Assembly: GCF_009720525.1 (NCBI RefSeq) | Contig: NZ_CP043930.1 | Coordinates: 3,504,501-3,568,500 of the forward strand | Origin: Gimesia benthica | GTDB lineage: Bacteria > Planctomycetota > Planctomycetia > Planctomycetales > Planctomycetaceae | Direction of reading: 5' to 3' | Length of the DNA stretch: 64,000 nt | Shown: in pieces, positions 1 through 9,008 of the stretch | Numbering within the stretch: the first letter of the stretch is position 1 | Layout: every line of letters begins with the position of its first letter | Notes under the pieces: model-generated | The model's input: the letters and a program-made list of their open reading frames with translations, nothing else | What the model was told of the DNA's origin: nothing | The model's database searches: none | Position numbers and translations under genes: made by a program

Positions 1-2663
1 TTGCCTGGTGTTTTCAACGCGTCCAGTGCCGTCTGAATCGCGGCCTGATTTCCCAGCCGCATCTGCAGCGTCGTCGATCCGCCCCCCGCATCCGCCAGAG
101 CTTTAACCAGTGCTTCAGGCAGCCCGGCCAGCGAACGACCCTTGAACGAGTTCTCGAAGCCGGTCATCAGCAGTTGGCGTGACTTCGCATCGGGAGCCAG
201 CTCGAACAGTTTCGCACAGGTGACCAGATCCGTTCGGCTGCCTGCGGTCGCGTAGCGACGAATCAGTCGTTCCAGCAGTGCCGACTGCACCAGGGGACGC
301 TCCCAGAACTGTTTGTCTTTAAACAAGGCGAGTACCTGTTCACGATCGGAAACCGACTTGGATTCCAGCGCCCACCAGAGCATCAGCGGCTGATGCGGAT
401 CGTCCACGTCTGCCTCATAACGGCTCAAGGCTTCGACCAGGGGCAGACAGATATCCGCAGGCAGGCGTCGAGCGGTTGCCGCCAGCTGACCACGGACTTC
501 CGCATTCGGTTCGTTCCGCGCGGCCTCGATCAGTTGCTCACCAATGTGACTGGAGACCACTTTGTCGTCCCCCAGCAGACGCACCGTCCAGAAGCGGACC
601 ATGGGATAAGGATGTTTCAATGTCTCTTCTGCGACGGCATCGTCAAAGCCCTGCGAGAGATTCAACGCCCAGAATGCCTCCAGGGCAAGGTGTCCGTCGT
701 TCTCTTTGATCCATTGTTTGAGTGTAGGAATCACGGACGCATCTTTACGGTCGCCCAGCAGTCGCAGCGCAGTGCGGCGGTGCCATTCGTTGGGATGTTT
801 GAGCAGATCCAGCAGTTCCCGCGAACTCTTTTGACTCAAGTCCTCAATCTTACGGGGCGCCGCATCCTTACCGCGGAGGCGATAGACGCGGCCCGAATTG
901 GGATCGATCTGTCCCTGGTAGTGCTGACCATGCGCGATGAATTCTTCGTAAAAGTCAGCGATGTAAACACCTCCGTCAGGTCCCGTGTAGATCGCCACCG
1001 GACGGAATCCCAGGTCGGTACTCTTTAATGGAAAGCCCACGTCTTCAGTCTGAAAGGAAGACCCCAGTTGATTCACTTGAGTGAGGACCAGATACTGGTG
1101 CAGCGGATCGACGGAAATCAACTTCCCTTTGAAACGCTCGGGGAGCGTGTCCCCCTCGTATTTCACCAGAGCGTGACTGAAGCGGGGCGTAGCGGCATGC
1201 TTCATGAAAGGCAGCAGACCAAAGGCATACGGGTTACTCACATCGCCATACTTCCGCTCGGTCCCCTTTTCGTAATAACCTCCCTGGACATAATAGAACC
1301 CGCGGGTGCCTCCGCCGTTATGGCCGGAATAAACACGGCCGTCGGCATCGACTTCCAGCCCGAAGGCATTACCGCCCCCTTCAGCGAAAAGTTCGTAACG
1401 CCCTGTTTCGGGATGATAGCGCCAGACCCCGGGTCCCTCACAGTAAATCGATTTCGCATCCGGCTTATCAGTATTCTTCAAATGCGAAACGAGGTTACTC
1501 CCCTGCACCATGTAGAGCCAGCCGTCTGGTCCCCACTGCAGACTGTTGGGCGCCGAGTGTGTATCGGACAGACCAAAGCCCCACAGGCGAACTTCCGGAT
1601 CGCCATCGGGAATGTCGTCGTTGTCTTTGTCGGGATAAAACAGGAGGTAAGGTGGATTGAGGACCCAGATCCCGCCACGCCCTTTGACAACCGACGTCGC
1701 AATATTGAGATCGCCGGCAAAGACCTTGTGTGCATCGTACTTGCCGTCACCGTTGGTATCTTCATGAATTGTAATCCGGTCGTTACCCGGGAAGTGGTTG
1801 GGAGGCGGCGGGGAGACCCGGTCGAATTCCATTCGGTAATATTTATTCCGGCTCAACACCTTGAGTCCCGCGGGATAAGGATACTGGCGATACTGTACGA
1901 CCCACATCCGCCCTCGTTCATCGAAACTCATAAACAATGGCTGCCCTACCAGAGGTTCGGTGAGCAACTGATCCACGGCCACATCGTCATCGGTTTCGAA
2001 AAGTGTCATCGACTTCTCGGGGGAGAGGCGTCGCCCCGGAGAAAGTTTGGCGGAGCGTTTGAGTGTCGAGGTGGCCGGGGTGAACTCATCGAAAGCGGCC
2101 TGAGCCGGCTTCTGCTCGCGGGCAGTCAGAGCCCATTTCACATCATCGCCCGGCAGGAATTCCCATTCCCCTTTGAGCACGCATTCCAGAAAGTAACCGG
2201 CCAGGATCGGAGGTGCGCCCCGGAAACCTCCCGGGCCTGCTTCGTTATAAACGCGGACCGAGATCGTATTGTACTTCCCCAGCTTGAGCGTTCCCGGCGG
2301 AACCTTGTAGCGCTGATAACTGTCGAAGCCACTTTCGAAGTTCGGAGGGAACTTTCCAATCTGACCGATGCGCGTCCCGTTGATATAGACTTCGTGAGCA
2401 TCCGCCAGTTTTTCGATGGAGAGTGTCACCGAATCCCGCCAGAGGGGACGGGCATTCATGTCGGCCCAGTTGTTGGGAACTTTGACGTAGCAGCGATACC
2501 AGGCGAACCCGTCCAGGTCTGCATATTTCCCTGCCTGCTGGTCTTCCCAGGCTCCCGGAACCTTAATCAGAGAAGTTTCTCCATTAGATTCTTCCGCCGG
2601 AAGACAATTAGTACTGTAGAGGGTTAAAGTTACGAACATTGCCCCAAAAACAGACATTTTCAT
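1..2663 (-). CDS. PVC-type membrane-bound dehydrogenase-like protein with HEAT-like repeats (3' end outside window)
   Basis: Reading frame on the minus strand is open from ATG at 2663 to the window edge (about 887 codons), so the C-terminus is missing. A hydrophobic signal peptide (MKMSVFGAMFVTLTLYSTN) comes first, then a galactose-binding-like beta domain ('DGFAWYRCYVKVP', 'EVYINGTRIGQIG', about residues 30-150). A six-bladed propeller of the 'membrane-bound dehydrogenase' N-terminal type common in Pirellula/Verrucomicrobia follows ('MSFDERGRMWVVQYRQYPYP', 'ITIHEDTNGDGKYD', 'NSLQWGPDGWLYMVQG'). From about residue 600 there are alpha-helical HEAT-like repeats ('LLKHPNEWHRRTALRLLGD', 'TLKHPYPMVRFWTVRLLGD'). 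Family members usually end in a single c-type haem domain, which would lie beyond position 1. Probably a secreted or membrane-attached sugar/alcohol dehydrogenase; the substrate cannot be told. Overlapping plus-strand frames are shadows. Confidence 0.88.
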   Translation of the reverse strand, partial: MKMSVFGAMFVTLTLYSTNCLPAEESNGETSLIKVPGAWEDQQAGKYADLDGFAWYRCYVKVPNNWADMNARPLWRDSVTLSIEKLADAHEVYINGTRIGQIGKFPPNFESGFDSYQRYKVPPGTLKLGKYNTISVRVYNEAGPGGFRGAPPILAGYFLECVLKGEWEFLPGDDVKWALTAREQKPAQAAFDEFTPATSTLKRSAKLSPGRRLSPEKSMTLFETDDDVAVDQLLTEPLVGQPLFMSFDERGRMWVVQYRQYPYPAGLKVLSRNKYYRMEFDRVSPPPPNHFPGNDRITIHEDTNGDGKYDAHKVFAGDLNIATSVVKGRGGIWVLNPPYLLFYPDKDNDDIPDGDPEVRLWGFGLSDTHSAPNSLQWGPDGWLYMVQGSNLVSHLKNTDKPDAKSIYCEGPGVWRYHPETGRYELFAEGGGNAFGLEVDADGRVYSGHNGGGTRGFYYVQGGYYEKGTERKYGDVSNPYAFGLLPFMKHAATPRFSHALVKYEGDTLPERFKGKLISVDPLHQYLVLTQVNQLGSSFQTEDVGFPLKSTDLGFRPVAIYTGPDGGVYIADFYEEFIAHGQHYQGQIDPNSGRVYRLRGKDAAPRKIEDLSQKSSRELLDLLKHPNEWHRRTALRLLGDRKDASVIPTLKQWIKENDGHLALEAFWALNLSQGFDDAVAEETLKHPYPMVRFWTVRLLGDDKVVSSHIGEQLIEAARNEPNAEVRGQLAATARRLPADICLPLVEALSRYEADVDDPHQPLMLWWALESKSVSDREQVLALFKDKQFWERPLVQSALLERLIRRYATAGSRTDLVTCAKLFELAPDAKSRQLLMTGFENSFKGRSLAGLPEALVKALADAGGGSTTLQMRLGNQAAIQTALDALKTPG

Positions 2664-2893
2664 CTCTATGTACTCCAAGCGGAATGTGAGCCCTTGAGAG
2701 AGCGTGGCGATATTTAAATGATATTTATTTATTTGAACAGAAGGACGAGCGACTTTCAATATCGATAAAAAACGCACCCTGTTTTTGAAATAAAAGGGAA
2801 TTGCCGGATATTTCTCCGTTACAAACCGGGTGTCTGCGTAGAGAGAGTACTACACGACTGAAACAACTTGATGAACTTGCAGGAACCAGAACA

Positions 2894-3439
2894 GTGGAAA
2901 CGACTCGGCTGATTTTACGACGGTGGTGCGAGGATGATATCGCACCTTTCGTCGAGCTCAATAAAGACCCACGCGTCATGCAGTATTATCCGTCCACGCT
3001 GACTTCCGAGCAGAGCGTGCAGATGGTGGAAGAAATCCGAAAGCACTTCGAAGAGTACGGCTTCGGCTTATGGGCCGTCGAGATTAAAGACCAGACTTCC
3101 TTCGCCGGATTCATCGGCCTGACGGTTCCCCAGTTCACCGCGTTTTTTACGCCCTGCATCGAAATTCTCTGGCGACTGGCAACCCCCTACTGGAACCAGG
3201 GATACGCTACGGAAGGCGCACACGCCGTTCTCGACTTTGGCTTTGATGAATGCAACCTGAAACAGATCGTCTCATTCACGGTCCCCTCCAACATCGCTTC
3301 CCGCCGCGTGATGGAAAAAATCGGCATGTCGTATATCGACAACTTCGATCATCCCGGACTACCCGAGAACGATCCGCTGCAGCGGCATGTGCTCTACAGT
3401 ATCACCCGTTCGGAACGGGATGGACTCCTGCCGAACTAA
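2894..3439 (+). CDS. GNAT family N-acetyltransferase (RimJ/RimL type)
   Basis: About 181 residues of the Acetyltransf_3 type: an opening 'ETTRLILRRWCEDDIAPF', a central 'GFIGLTVPQF', and the acetyl-CoA region 'PYWNQGYATEGAHAVLDFGF' followed by 'VPSNIASRRVMEKIGM', where N..S.RVMEK.G is the classic helix of RimJ/RimL-like enzymes. Such enzymes transfer acetyl from acetyl-CoA to protein N-termini, amino acids or antibiotics; the acceptor is not predictable. I prefer GTG at 2894 because AGGAA lies 8 nt upstream and the family normally starts at 'xETxRLxLR'. A TTG at 2801 would add 31 residues that do not look like the family. It is convergent with the DMFase-like gene, 3 nt apart. Confidence 0.85.
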   Translation: METTRLILRRWCEDDIAPFVELNKDPRVMQYYPSTLTSEQSVQMVEEIRKHFEEYGFGLWAVEIKDQTSFAGFIGLTVPQFTAFFTPCIEILWRLATPYWNQGYATEGAHAVLDFGFDECNLKQIVSFTVPSNIASRRVMEKIGMSYIDNFDHPGLPENDPLQRHVLYSITRSERDGLLPN

Positions 3440-3442
3440 TCA

Positions 3443-4870
3443 TCACTTAGACAACCGGTCGAGGACGTTCCTGGTGATCTGCTGGACGATTGGATCTTTC
3501 CCGCGCAGGCCGTGTGCCCAGTCGGTGCTCCCCACCGTCAGCACGGTCCCGCCGTTGGTATACATACCCAGCACTGCGGCACCGACCCGGTCTTTCTCGA
3601 AGCGATCGTACCACAGGCTGTCACCGGGAGCCCATTTCGCCGGACAGGTCGCCAGGATCTGAAAGGTCTTCGGAGTGCCATCTTTATGGGTCGGCACAGG
3701 CAGACCGTCCTGCATCACAAACTGACAGCCGTCGCATTCGTAACCGACTATCGTATCTTTGCCCCCGAATTCGTCACCCTGCTTGATCCCCGTTTTCTCA
3801 AAGATCCAGTGCTCGGGACGATGCACGCGATAGGCAGCAGAACCATCCATGAACTGACCGTGGCTCTTATGATAGCCGCCGTACAGAAAGCCCACGCCTG
3901 TCAGTTGATTTTCCGGCCGGTTGACCAGGTGATGACTCCAGAGCGTGGTCAAGGTGCTATGATCGTCCGTCGGGAAAACAGGATCCTGGTTGTACCACTG
4001 TTTCCAGCAAGTCAGGGCGCGTCCGTCATCTTCACTCCGCACCTGCCAGCAGACCGAATTTCCACTGAAGAACGCGACATTGCCTCCCTGCTTAATGTAC
4101 TGCTCCAGGTGATCGCGCATCGGCGCAGACCAGTATTCATCATGGCCCACACTGAGAACCAGTTTGTAATGCTGCAAAATTTCGGGATGAAATTCCAGAT
4201 CGCTGTTGGCGGCGTAGTCCAGCTGGTACCCATTCTGTTCGGCCCAGGCGATGAACGGGTATTCCCAGTTCGAAAACTGACCGGCCAGCGGACGATCAAA
4301 CGAGACGCGGTGCCCCTGCAGATGATCGCGACCATGGTAGCTATACAGGCTCGAGCCTCCCCAGTTGTTGTAAGCATTGTATGTGTTGGTCGAGAGTTGA
4401 ATCAGGATTTTGGTTTGAGAGCCGGGCTGCTGGGGGCGGATAATGAAAAACAGGCTCGACTCAGCCGAACGGGAATTCCGCTGAATAAATTTACCACCCC
4501 CGTCGCGTACTGCCAGACGCACACTGTAATAACCACTGGCCCAGGAATCGGGAACCGTCAGCTCAAACGCCGCCGGCCAGTGACAGCCGTTCGACGAAGC
4601 ATCTTCAGGCACGGGATGAGCGGCTCCGTTCTGACGCGTCTCTTTATAAACGGTTTTGTTCTCAGCTCCCAGGCGGGTGATCTCAATCGAATACTGCGGT
4701 TCGGAACTGTTGAGGTGAAACTGAATCTTCTCGCCGGGCTGATAGCTCAACTGATTCGTATAGCCTTCGATAAAAATCGAACCGGCATCGTCTTCCGCAG
4801 CAGTTACAGGCACCGCGAGCAGAGTGGTAAAAACCAGCAGCAGCCACACACGTGAGAACGTTGAAATCAT
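3443..4870 (-). CDS. Secreted N,N-dimethylformamidase beta-subunit-like protein
   Basis: 475 residues from ATG 4870, which has GAGGAAG 6 nt upstream; a longer frame to 4936 lacks such a site. A signal peptide (VWLLLVFTTLLAVPVTAAE) is followed by a beta-rich 'SYQPGEKIQFHLNSSEPQYS' domain. The large C-terminal domain is typical of the DMFase large-subunit family: 'LSTNTYNAYNNWGGSSLYSY', 'VGHDEYWSAPMRDHLEQYI', 'GGNVAFFSGNSVCWQVR', and near the end 'GTVLTVGSTDWAHGL'. True DMFase hydrolyses dimethylformamide with a mononuclear iron site made of Tyr and Glu. Planctomycetes carry many exported paralogues of unknown substrate, so the amidase activity is only a family inference. No matching small (alpha) subunit gene is adjacent. 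Confidence 0.75.
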   Translation of the reverse strand: MISTFSRVWLLLVFTTLLAVPVTAAEDDAGSIFIEGYTNQLSYQPGEKIQFHLNSSEPQYSIEITRLGAENKTVYKETRQNGAAHPVPEDASSNGCHWPAAFELTVPDSWASGYYSVRLAVRDGGGKFIQRNSRSAESSLFFIIRPQQPGSQTKILIQLSTNTYNAYNNWGGSSLYSYHGRDHLQGHRVSFDRPLAGQFSNWEYPFIAWAEQNGYQLDYAANSDLEFHPEILQHYKLVLSVGHDEYWSAPMRDHLEQYIKQGGNVAFFSGNSVCWQVRSEDDGRALTCWKQWYNQDPVFPTDDHSTLTTLWSHHLVNRPENQLTGVGFLYGGYHKSHGQFMDGSAAYRVHRPEHWIFEKTGIKQGDEFGGKDTIVGYECDGCQFVMQDGLPVPTHKDGTPKTFQILATCPAKWAPGDSLWYDRFEKDRVGAAVLGMYTNGGTVLTVGSTDWAHGLRGKDPIVQQITRNVLDRLSK

Positions 4871-5004
4871 GGTGATCTTCCTCAGACAGAACAGCGGGTA
4901 TAAAACAGAGTTGTTGCTCTTCTTTGATCGTACCATCGGCGGTTCCCCATCGCCATCAAACCAGTGGTCAGATTCGCAAGGAATTGCCGACCGTCCGGAA
5001 ACAC

Positions 5005-6171
5005 TCAGCGCAGCGTATGACTCGACTGTCGATATTCCCGGGGCGACATGCCCATCTCGCGACCGAACATGCGAATCATCGCTTCCTGATGCTGAAAGCC
5101 ACAGCGTTCCGCGATCTGCGAAATCGTCAGGTTGGTCTCCCTCAGCAGACGGGTAATCCGGTTCAACTTTGCCTGACGGATTTCACTGGCCGGCGAGCGA
5201 TGCAGGGCCTTCTGAAAACGATGTTCCAGAATGCGACGCGAGACATTCAGCCGCTGCGTGAGATCGGTGACCTGCAGGGGAAGATGTGCCTGCTGACGAA
5301 TCAGCTGGATCGCCTCGCGAACCAGATCGTCATCGGCGAACAGCGTATCCGTGGAAGCCCGCTCTTCGATGGACAGAGGAGGAATCAGCACCGGCGTCCT
5401 CGGCGCGGGCTGCCCCTGGATCATCTGATCCAGCAACTGTGCCGCGGCATGACCGACGACATGCGGCCCCTGGTTGATACAGGACAACGGAACCGGCGAC
5501 AGCGCCGACATCAGCGGGTCGTGTTCGATGCTGAGGATCGCCACCTGGTCCGGGATTTCCAGATGATGATTCACGCAGACCGTTGCCACTTCGCGTCCCA
5601 CCTTGCTCGACCAGACCAGCAACGCCACCGGCTTGGGCAGCTCCCGCAACCATTCTTTCAGTCGATGCTGCTGCTGTTCGTAGTCCGCTTCCTTCGTCAG
5701 TTCGTAATAAGGGAAGTCATAACAGACGCCCCCCGACTCGCTGACCGCCGATTCAAAATCGTGCTGAATAGTGGGAGGGTATTTCAAATTAGGGTCGGCA
5801 CCAATATAGCCAAACGAACGAAAGCCCTTGTTAAGGAAGAAGTCCGCCGCCATGCGGGCACAGGCCCGTTCGTCTGAAACGACTTTCGGAATGCGGGTTG
5901 AATGCGTTCCCAGCCAGGAGACGTTCACCGCAGGCAGACGCCGACCGATGATCGACTGACGAATTCGTGCGTCCGTCAATCGACAGATGGTGCCGTGCCC
6001 GTGCCAGGAGGCGGGAATCTGCAACTGTTCTTTGAGTCCCCGGAATTCAATCCAGAAGTCCCAGCCCCCCTGCTCGAAAGCATAGTCAGCGATGCCCTGA
6101 ATGATCTGGCGGCTCCAGTCGCTGGAGGTCTGGATCAGGAGTGCGATTTTTCGACGTTCAGGAAATCTCAT
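5005..6171 (-). CDS. AraC-family transcriptional regulator with LacI-type sensor domain (XylR-like)
   Basis: 388 residues from ATG 6171. The N-terminal part (residues 1-270) resembles a periplasmic-binding-protein/LacI sensor: 'KIALLIQTSSDWSRQIIQGI', 'GFRSFGYIGADPN', 'PKPVALLVWSSKVGREVATV', 'IPDQVAILSIEHDPLMSALS'. The last 100 residues are an AraC-type double helix-turn-helix: 'VTDLTQRLNVSRRILEHRFQ', 'NLTISQIAERCGFQHQEAMI', 'GMSPREYRQ'. This is the layout of E. coli XylR. It is transcribed divergently from the aminophosphonate operon starting at 6479, so I infer it controls that operon, although the XylR-like sensor normally binds a sugar. The frame extends to 6264, but the residues before 'MRFPERRKIALLIQ' are not family-like. 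Confidence 0.88.
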   Translation of the reverse strand: MRFPERRKIALLIQTSSDWSRQIIQGIADYAFEQGGWDFWIEFRGLKEQLQIPASWHGHGTICRLTDARIRQSIIGRRLPAVNVSWLGTHSTRIPKVVSDERACARMAADFFLNKGFRSFGYIGADPNLKYPPTIQHDFESAVSESGGVCYDFPYYELTKEADYEQQQHRLKEWLRELPKPVALLVWSSKVGREVATVCVNHHLEIPDQVAILSIEHDPLMSALSPVPLSCINQGPHVVGHAAAQLLDQMIQGQPAPRTPVLIPPLSIEERASTDTLFADDDLVREAIQLIRQQAHLPLQVTDLTQRLNVSRRILEHRFQKALHRSPASEIRQAKLNRITRLLRETNLTISQIAERCGFQHQEAMIRMFGREMGMSPREYRQSSHTLR

Positions 6172-6478
6172 CTTACGACTTCTACAGCAAACAGGGATTG
6201 GCGTTACCAGCGTTCTACGAACCGACACTCTGTCAGCTAATGTTAAAGAACCCGTGAAGCCCATGTAAATATTATCAATTTAACTGCGTATATTATCATT
6301 GTATTCTGCACTCTGATCCCGATACTTGGCAATACTTAACTTTAAGTTTGGCACACTGAAGTTTGACAGTGCCTGGTGGATAGAGTTCCTGTCTGCCCGC
6401 CAGGCCGCGAGCTTCCTGACCCTCACCCGATGGGAAACTCAAGCGACTCTCTCGTTCGGGCTTCACTGATAGCAAACC
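6172..6478. promoter_or_regulatory. Divergent control region between the AraC/XylR-like gene and the phosphonate operon
   Basis: 307 bp without a gene. It is AT-rich near the regulator (6260-6300). A direct repeat AAGTTTGGCA (6344-6353) and AAGTTTGACA (6359-6368) is spaced 15 bp start to start, and a degenerate third copy (TACTTGGCA) lies at 6323-6331. CACTG (6354-6358) and CAGTG (6367-6371) form a short inverted repeat around the second copy. AraC/XylR-type regulators bind direct repeats, so these are operator candidates. I see no clear Shine-Dalgarno before ATG 6479. Confidence 0.45.
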
Positions 6479-7636
6479 ATGTCGACTCAGACTTACCAGC
6501 GAAAATATGATGTCATCGTCATCGGCGGTGGCGTACTTGGTGCGTTTCATGCGTACTTTGCCATGCAGCGGGGCTGGAAAACCCTGCTCATAGAACGGGA
6601 CATCTTTCCCCAGCAGGCATCCGTCCGTAATTTTGGCCTCATCATTCCCAGTGCCATGCCTCCCGGAATCTGGCGTGATCGTGCCCTGGCTTCTTCGGAA
6701 ATTTACGAAGAGCTGACCCGCCAGCTAGGGATCCCCCTGCGACAGGCGGGCACACAGTACCTGGCACACACGGAAGCGGAAGCCGATTTCCTGAAACAAC
6801 TGGCAGACACGCAACAGGACACTCTCTGTCCCGCGAAGTTCCTCAACGCCGAGGAGACCATCCGTTCGAGCTGCTGTCTGAATCCCGAATTCTGCACGGG
6901 CAGCCTCTTCTTCCCCCAGGATCTGCAACTCGACCCTGGCCAGTTTTTTCGCGAACTCATCAACTGGATTGCCTGTACCTCGGACTGCGATTACCTGCCG
7001 AAAACCACGGCGGTCTCGGTGCGGGAAAGGAGCAGTCACTGCCAGGTCAAAATCGCAGACGGCAGAACCTTTGATGCACAACAGGTGATTGTCTGCTCCG
7101 GCGCTGATCTGCAGACCCTGTTTCCCGAAGCATATATCGAACGCAACGTGCAGTACTGCAAGCTGCAGATGCTCAAAATCTCCAATCCGGAAAATCGCAC
7201 ACTGGGCACCAGCATCGCCTCGCCGATCGCACTGACCAGGTATCCGGCATTCCTGAACGCTCAGTTTTTGCAGGGTATCAACCTGGCAGGACCCGAACCC
7301 ACGCTGCAGGAACATGGCATTCAGATCTGGATGACACAGAACCAGGACAACGAATTCATCCTCGGCGATTCGCATGCGTACTCGGTCGATCCCCCTCCCG
7401 AACGTATGTCGGCTGAGGTGGAAGAACTCATCATAAATTATGCGCGAAAGATGTTCGTGAAACTGGATTTTCAGGTCACAGACCGCTGGTGCGGCATTTA
7501 TACTGAGGAGAAGTCTGCAGGCCTGTTCCACAAACAGCAGGGCGAGCGCATTCAGCTTCTCACCGGCATCGGCGGCAAAGGAATGACGACGGGACCAGGT
7601 CTGGCAAAAGAAAATATCGGTCAACTCTCTCTTTGA
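6479..7636 (+). CDS. FAD-dependent amine oxidase, phosphonate-cluster type (TIGR03364-like)
   Basis: 385 residues of the DAO/glycine-oxidase fold. The N-terminal Rossmann motif is 'DVIVIGGGVLGAFHAYFAMQ' (residues 10-29, GxGxxG present), followed by an acidic ribose-binding end ('LLIERD') and 'VRNFGLIIPSAMPPG'. C-terminal 'GDSHAYSVDPPPE' and 'LTGIGGKGMTTGPGLAKEN' close the FAD site. The family TIGR03364 (HpnW_proposed) is found with phnX/phnW. Related enzymes in such clusters (PbfC/PbfD) oxidise 2-aminoethylphosphonate or its N-methyl form to phosphonoacetaldehyde. Here that would bypass or complement PhnW. Substrate preference is inference. It opens the operon, with a 13-nt gap to the transporter. 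Confidence 0.85.
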   Translation: MSTQTYQRKYDVIVIGGGVLGAFHAYFAMQRGWKTLLIERDIFPQQASVRNFGLIIPSAMPPGIWRDRALASSEIYEELTRQLGIPLRQAGTQYLAHTEAEADFLKQLADTQQDTLCPAKFLNAEETIRSSCCLNPEFCTGSLFFPQDLQLDPGQFFRELINWIACTSDCDYLPKTTAVSVRERSSHCQVKIADGRTFDAQQVIVCSGADLQTLFPEAYIERNVQYCKLQMLKISNPENRTLGTSIASPIALTRYPAFLNAQFLQGINLAGPEPTLQEHGIQIWMTQNQDNEFILGDSHAYSVDPPPERMSAEVEELIINYARKMFVKLDFQVTDRWCGIYTEEKSAGLFHKQQGERIQLLTGIGGKGMTTGPGLAKENIGQLSL

Positions 7637-7649
7637 AAAGCAGCACCTG

Positions 7650-9008
7650 ATGTCCAACAACCCCAATCGCAACTGGCAGCTCATGACTCTGACGAGCCTG
7701 TTTCTCGGCTACGTCGGATACTACATCTGCCGGTCTAACCTGGCCGTCGCCACGCCACTGCTGCTGGATGAAGAAACCGGTCTGGGCATCACTAAAATTC
7801 AGATCGGCACCGTCGCCTCGGTCGGCGTCATGCTGTATGCCTTTGGAAAAATCATTAACGGCTACCTGGCCGACTTCCTAGGCGGTCGCCAGATGTTTTT
7901 GACAGGCATGCTCTGTTCGATTCTGTTTTCCGTTTTCTTCGGGCTGGCAGGCGGGCTGACCCTGTTCATCGTCATCTGGGCCGGCAACCGATTTGTGCAG
8001 TCCATGGGCTGGGTCGCGCTGGTCAAAACCGCGTCGCGCTGGTTCCCCGTACAATGGCATGCAACGGTGATGGCCATTCTTTCGCTCTCGTTTCTGTTTG
8101 GCGATGCCTTCGCTCGTGTCTACCTGGGCAGCCTGATCATGCTCGGAGAGAAATATAGTTCACTCAGTTTTATGGCCAACTGGCGCACCGTCTTCTTTGT
8201 CGCCGCAGGGACGTTAACGGCGATCGCGGTCTTTGTTTACTTCACCCTGAAGTCGAGCCCCATCGATGTCGGCCTGGAAGAACCGGAAGCCAACCCGCTT
8301 AACGTCTTTGGTGCAGAAGGAAACCACGCGCAGCGGATTTCGATCAAAGAGGTGCTCAAGCCCCTGGTCGCCAGTCCGCTGTTCTGGCTGATCTGCGTCA
8401 TGAACTTCAGCCTGACGCTGGTCCGCGAAACCTTTAATTTCTGGACACCGACTTTTTTAAATGAAGTGGCTCAGTTCGATATCGGATCGGCGGCGGTGGG
8501 CAGCATGCTGTTTCCGCTGGTAGGCGGTTGTTCGGCCCTGCTCGCCGGCATCCTCTCGGATCGACTGCGGGGCCGCCACGGTCGGGTCGTATTACCCAGC
8601 CTGATTCTGCTCGTACTCTCGCTGACCCTGCTGAGCACCGTCGATGTGACCGGCAAACCTTACCTGGCATTAACGCTGTTGTCGCTGGTCGCATTTTTCC
8701 TGATGGCTCCCTACTCCTTCCTGTCCGGCGTGATGGCCATTGACCTGGGAGGCAAACGGGGCTGTTCGACCGTGGCGGGACTCGTCGATTCCGCCGGCTA
8801 CCTGGGTGCCATCCTGTCCGGACATACGGTCGGCATGATTGCCCAGTACTACGGCTGGAAGATGGCCTTCGGCGGACTGGCCGGCATCTGCTGTACCGCC
8901 ATCATTGCCGGCGTCATTTACTGGATGATCCAGGAACGTGAAATGAACCTGGCGCAAACCCTGTCCGAAATCAATCCCCCGGAGGCAAACGATGTCACCC
9001 CTGGTTGA
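7650..9008 (+). CDS. MFS transporter of the organophosphate:phosphate antiporter (GlpT/UhpT) family
   Basis: 452 residues with about 12 hydrophobic segments. The first, 'LFLGYVGYYICRSNLAVATP', has the Arg that OPA-family carriers (GlpT, UhpT, UhpC) use for phosphate-group binding. The loop 'GKIINGYLADFLGGRQMFL' is the MFS motif between helices 2 and 3. A second half begins near residue 235 with 'PLFWLICVMNFSLTLVRETF' and contains 'ILSDRLRGRHGRVVLPS'. OPA carriers move phosphorylated organic anions. Sitting between the FAD oxidase and the HD oxygenase, this one most likely imports 2-aminoethylphosphonate or a related phosphonate, in place of the more common PhnCDE or PhnSTUV ABC systems. Its 3' end overlaps the next gene by 17 nt, indicating translational coupling. 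Confidence 0.85.
   Translation: MSNNPNRNWQLMTLTSLFLGYVGYYICRSNLAVATPLLLDEETGLGITKIQIGTVASVGVMLYAFGKIINGYLADFLGGRQMFLTGMLCSILFSVFFGLAGGLTLFIVIWAGNRFVQSMGWVALVKTASRWFPVQWHATVMAILSLSFLFGDAFARVYLGSLIMLGEKYSSLSFMANWRTVFFVAAGTLTAIAVFVYFTLKSSPIDVGLEEPEANPLNVFGAEGNHAQRISIKEVLKPLVASPLFWLICVMNFSLTLVRETFNFWTPTFLNEVAQFDIGSAAVGSMLFPLVGGCSALLAGILSDRLRGRHGRVVLPSLILLVLSLTLLSTVDVTGKPYLALTLLSLVAFFLMAPYSFLSGVMAIDLGGKRGCSTVAGLVDSAGYLGAILSGHTVGMIAQYYGWKMAFGGLAGICCTAIIAGVIYWMIQEREMNLAQTLSEINPPEANDVTPG

Noticed and set aside
393..2627. Long plus-strand frames (393-1028 and 1068-2627)
   Set aside because: They lie opposite a continuous minus-strand frame that encodes a recognisable PVC-type dehydrogenase with signal peptide; the plus-strand translations have no recognisable domain.
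3512..4855. 447-codon plus-strand frame opposite the DMFase-like gene
   Set aside because: Shadow of the minus-strand gene, which has a ribosome site, signal peptide and family motifs.
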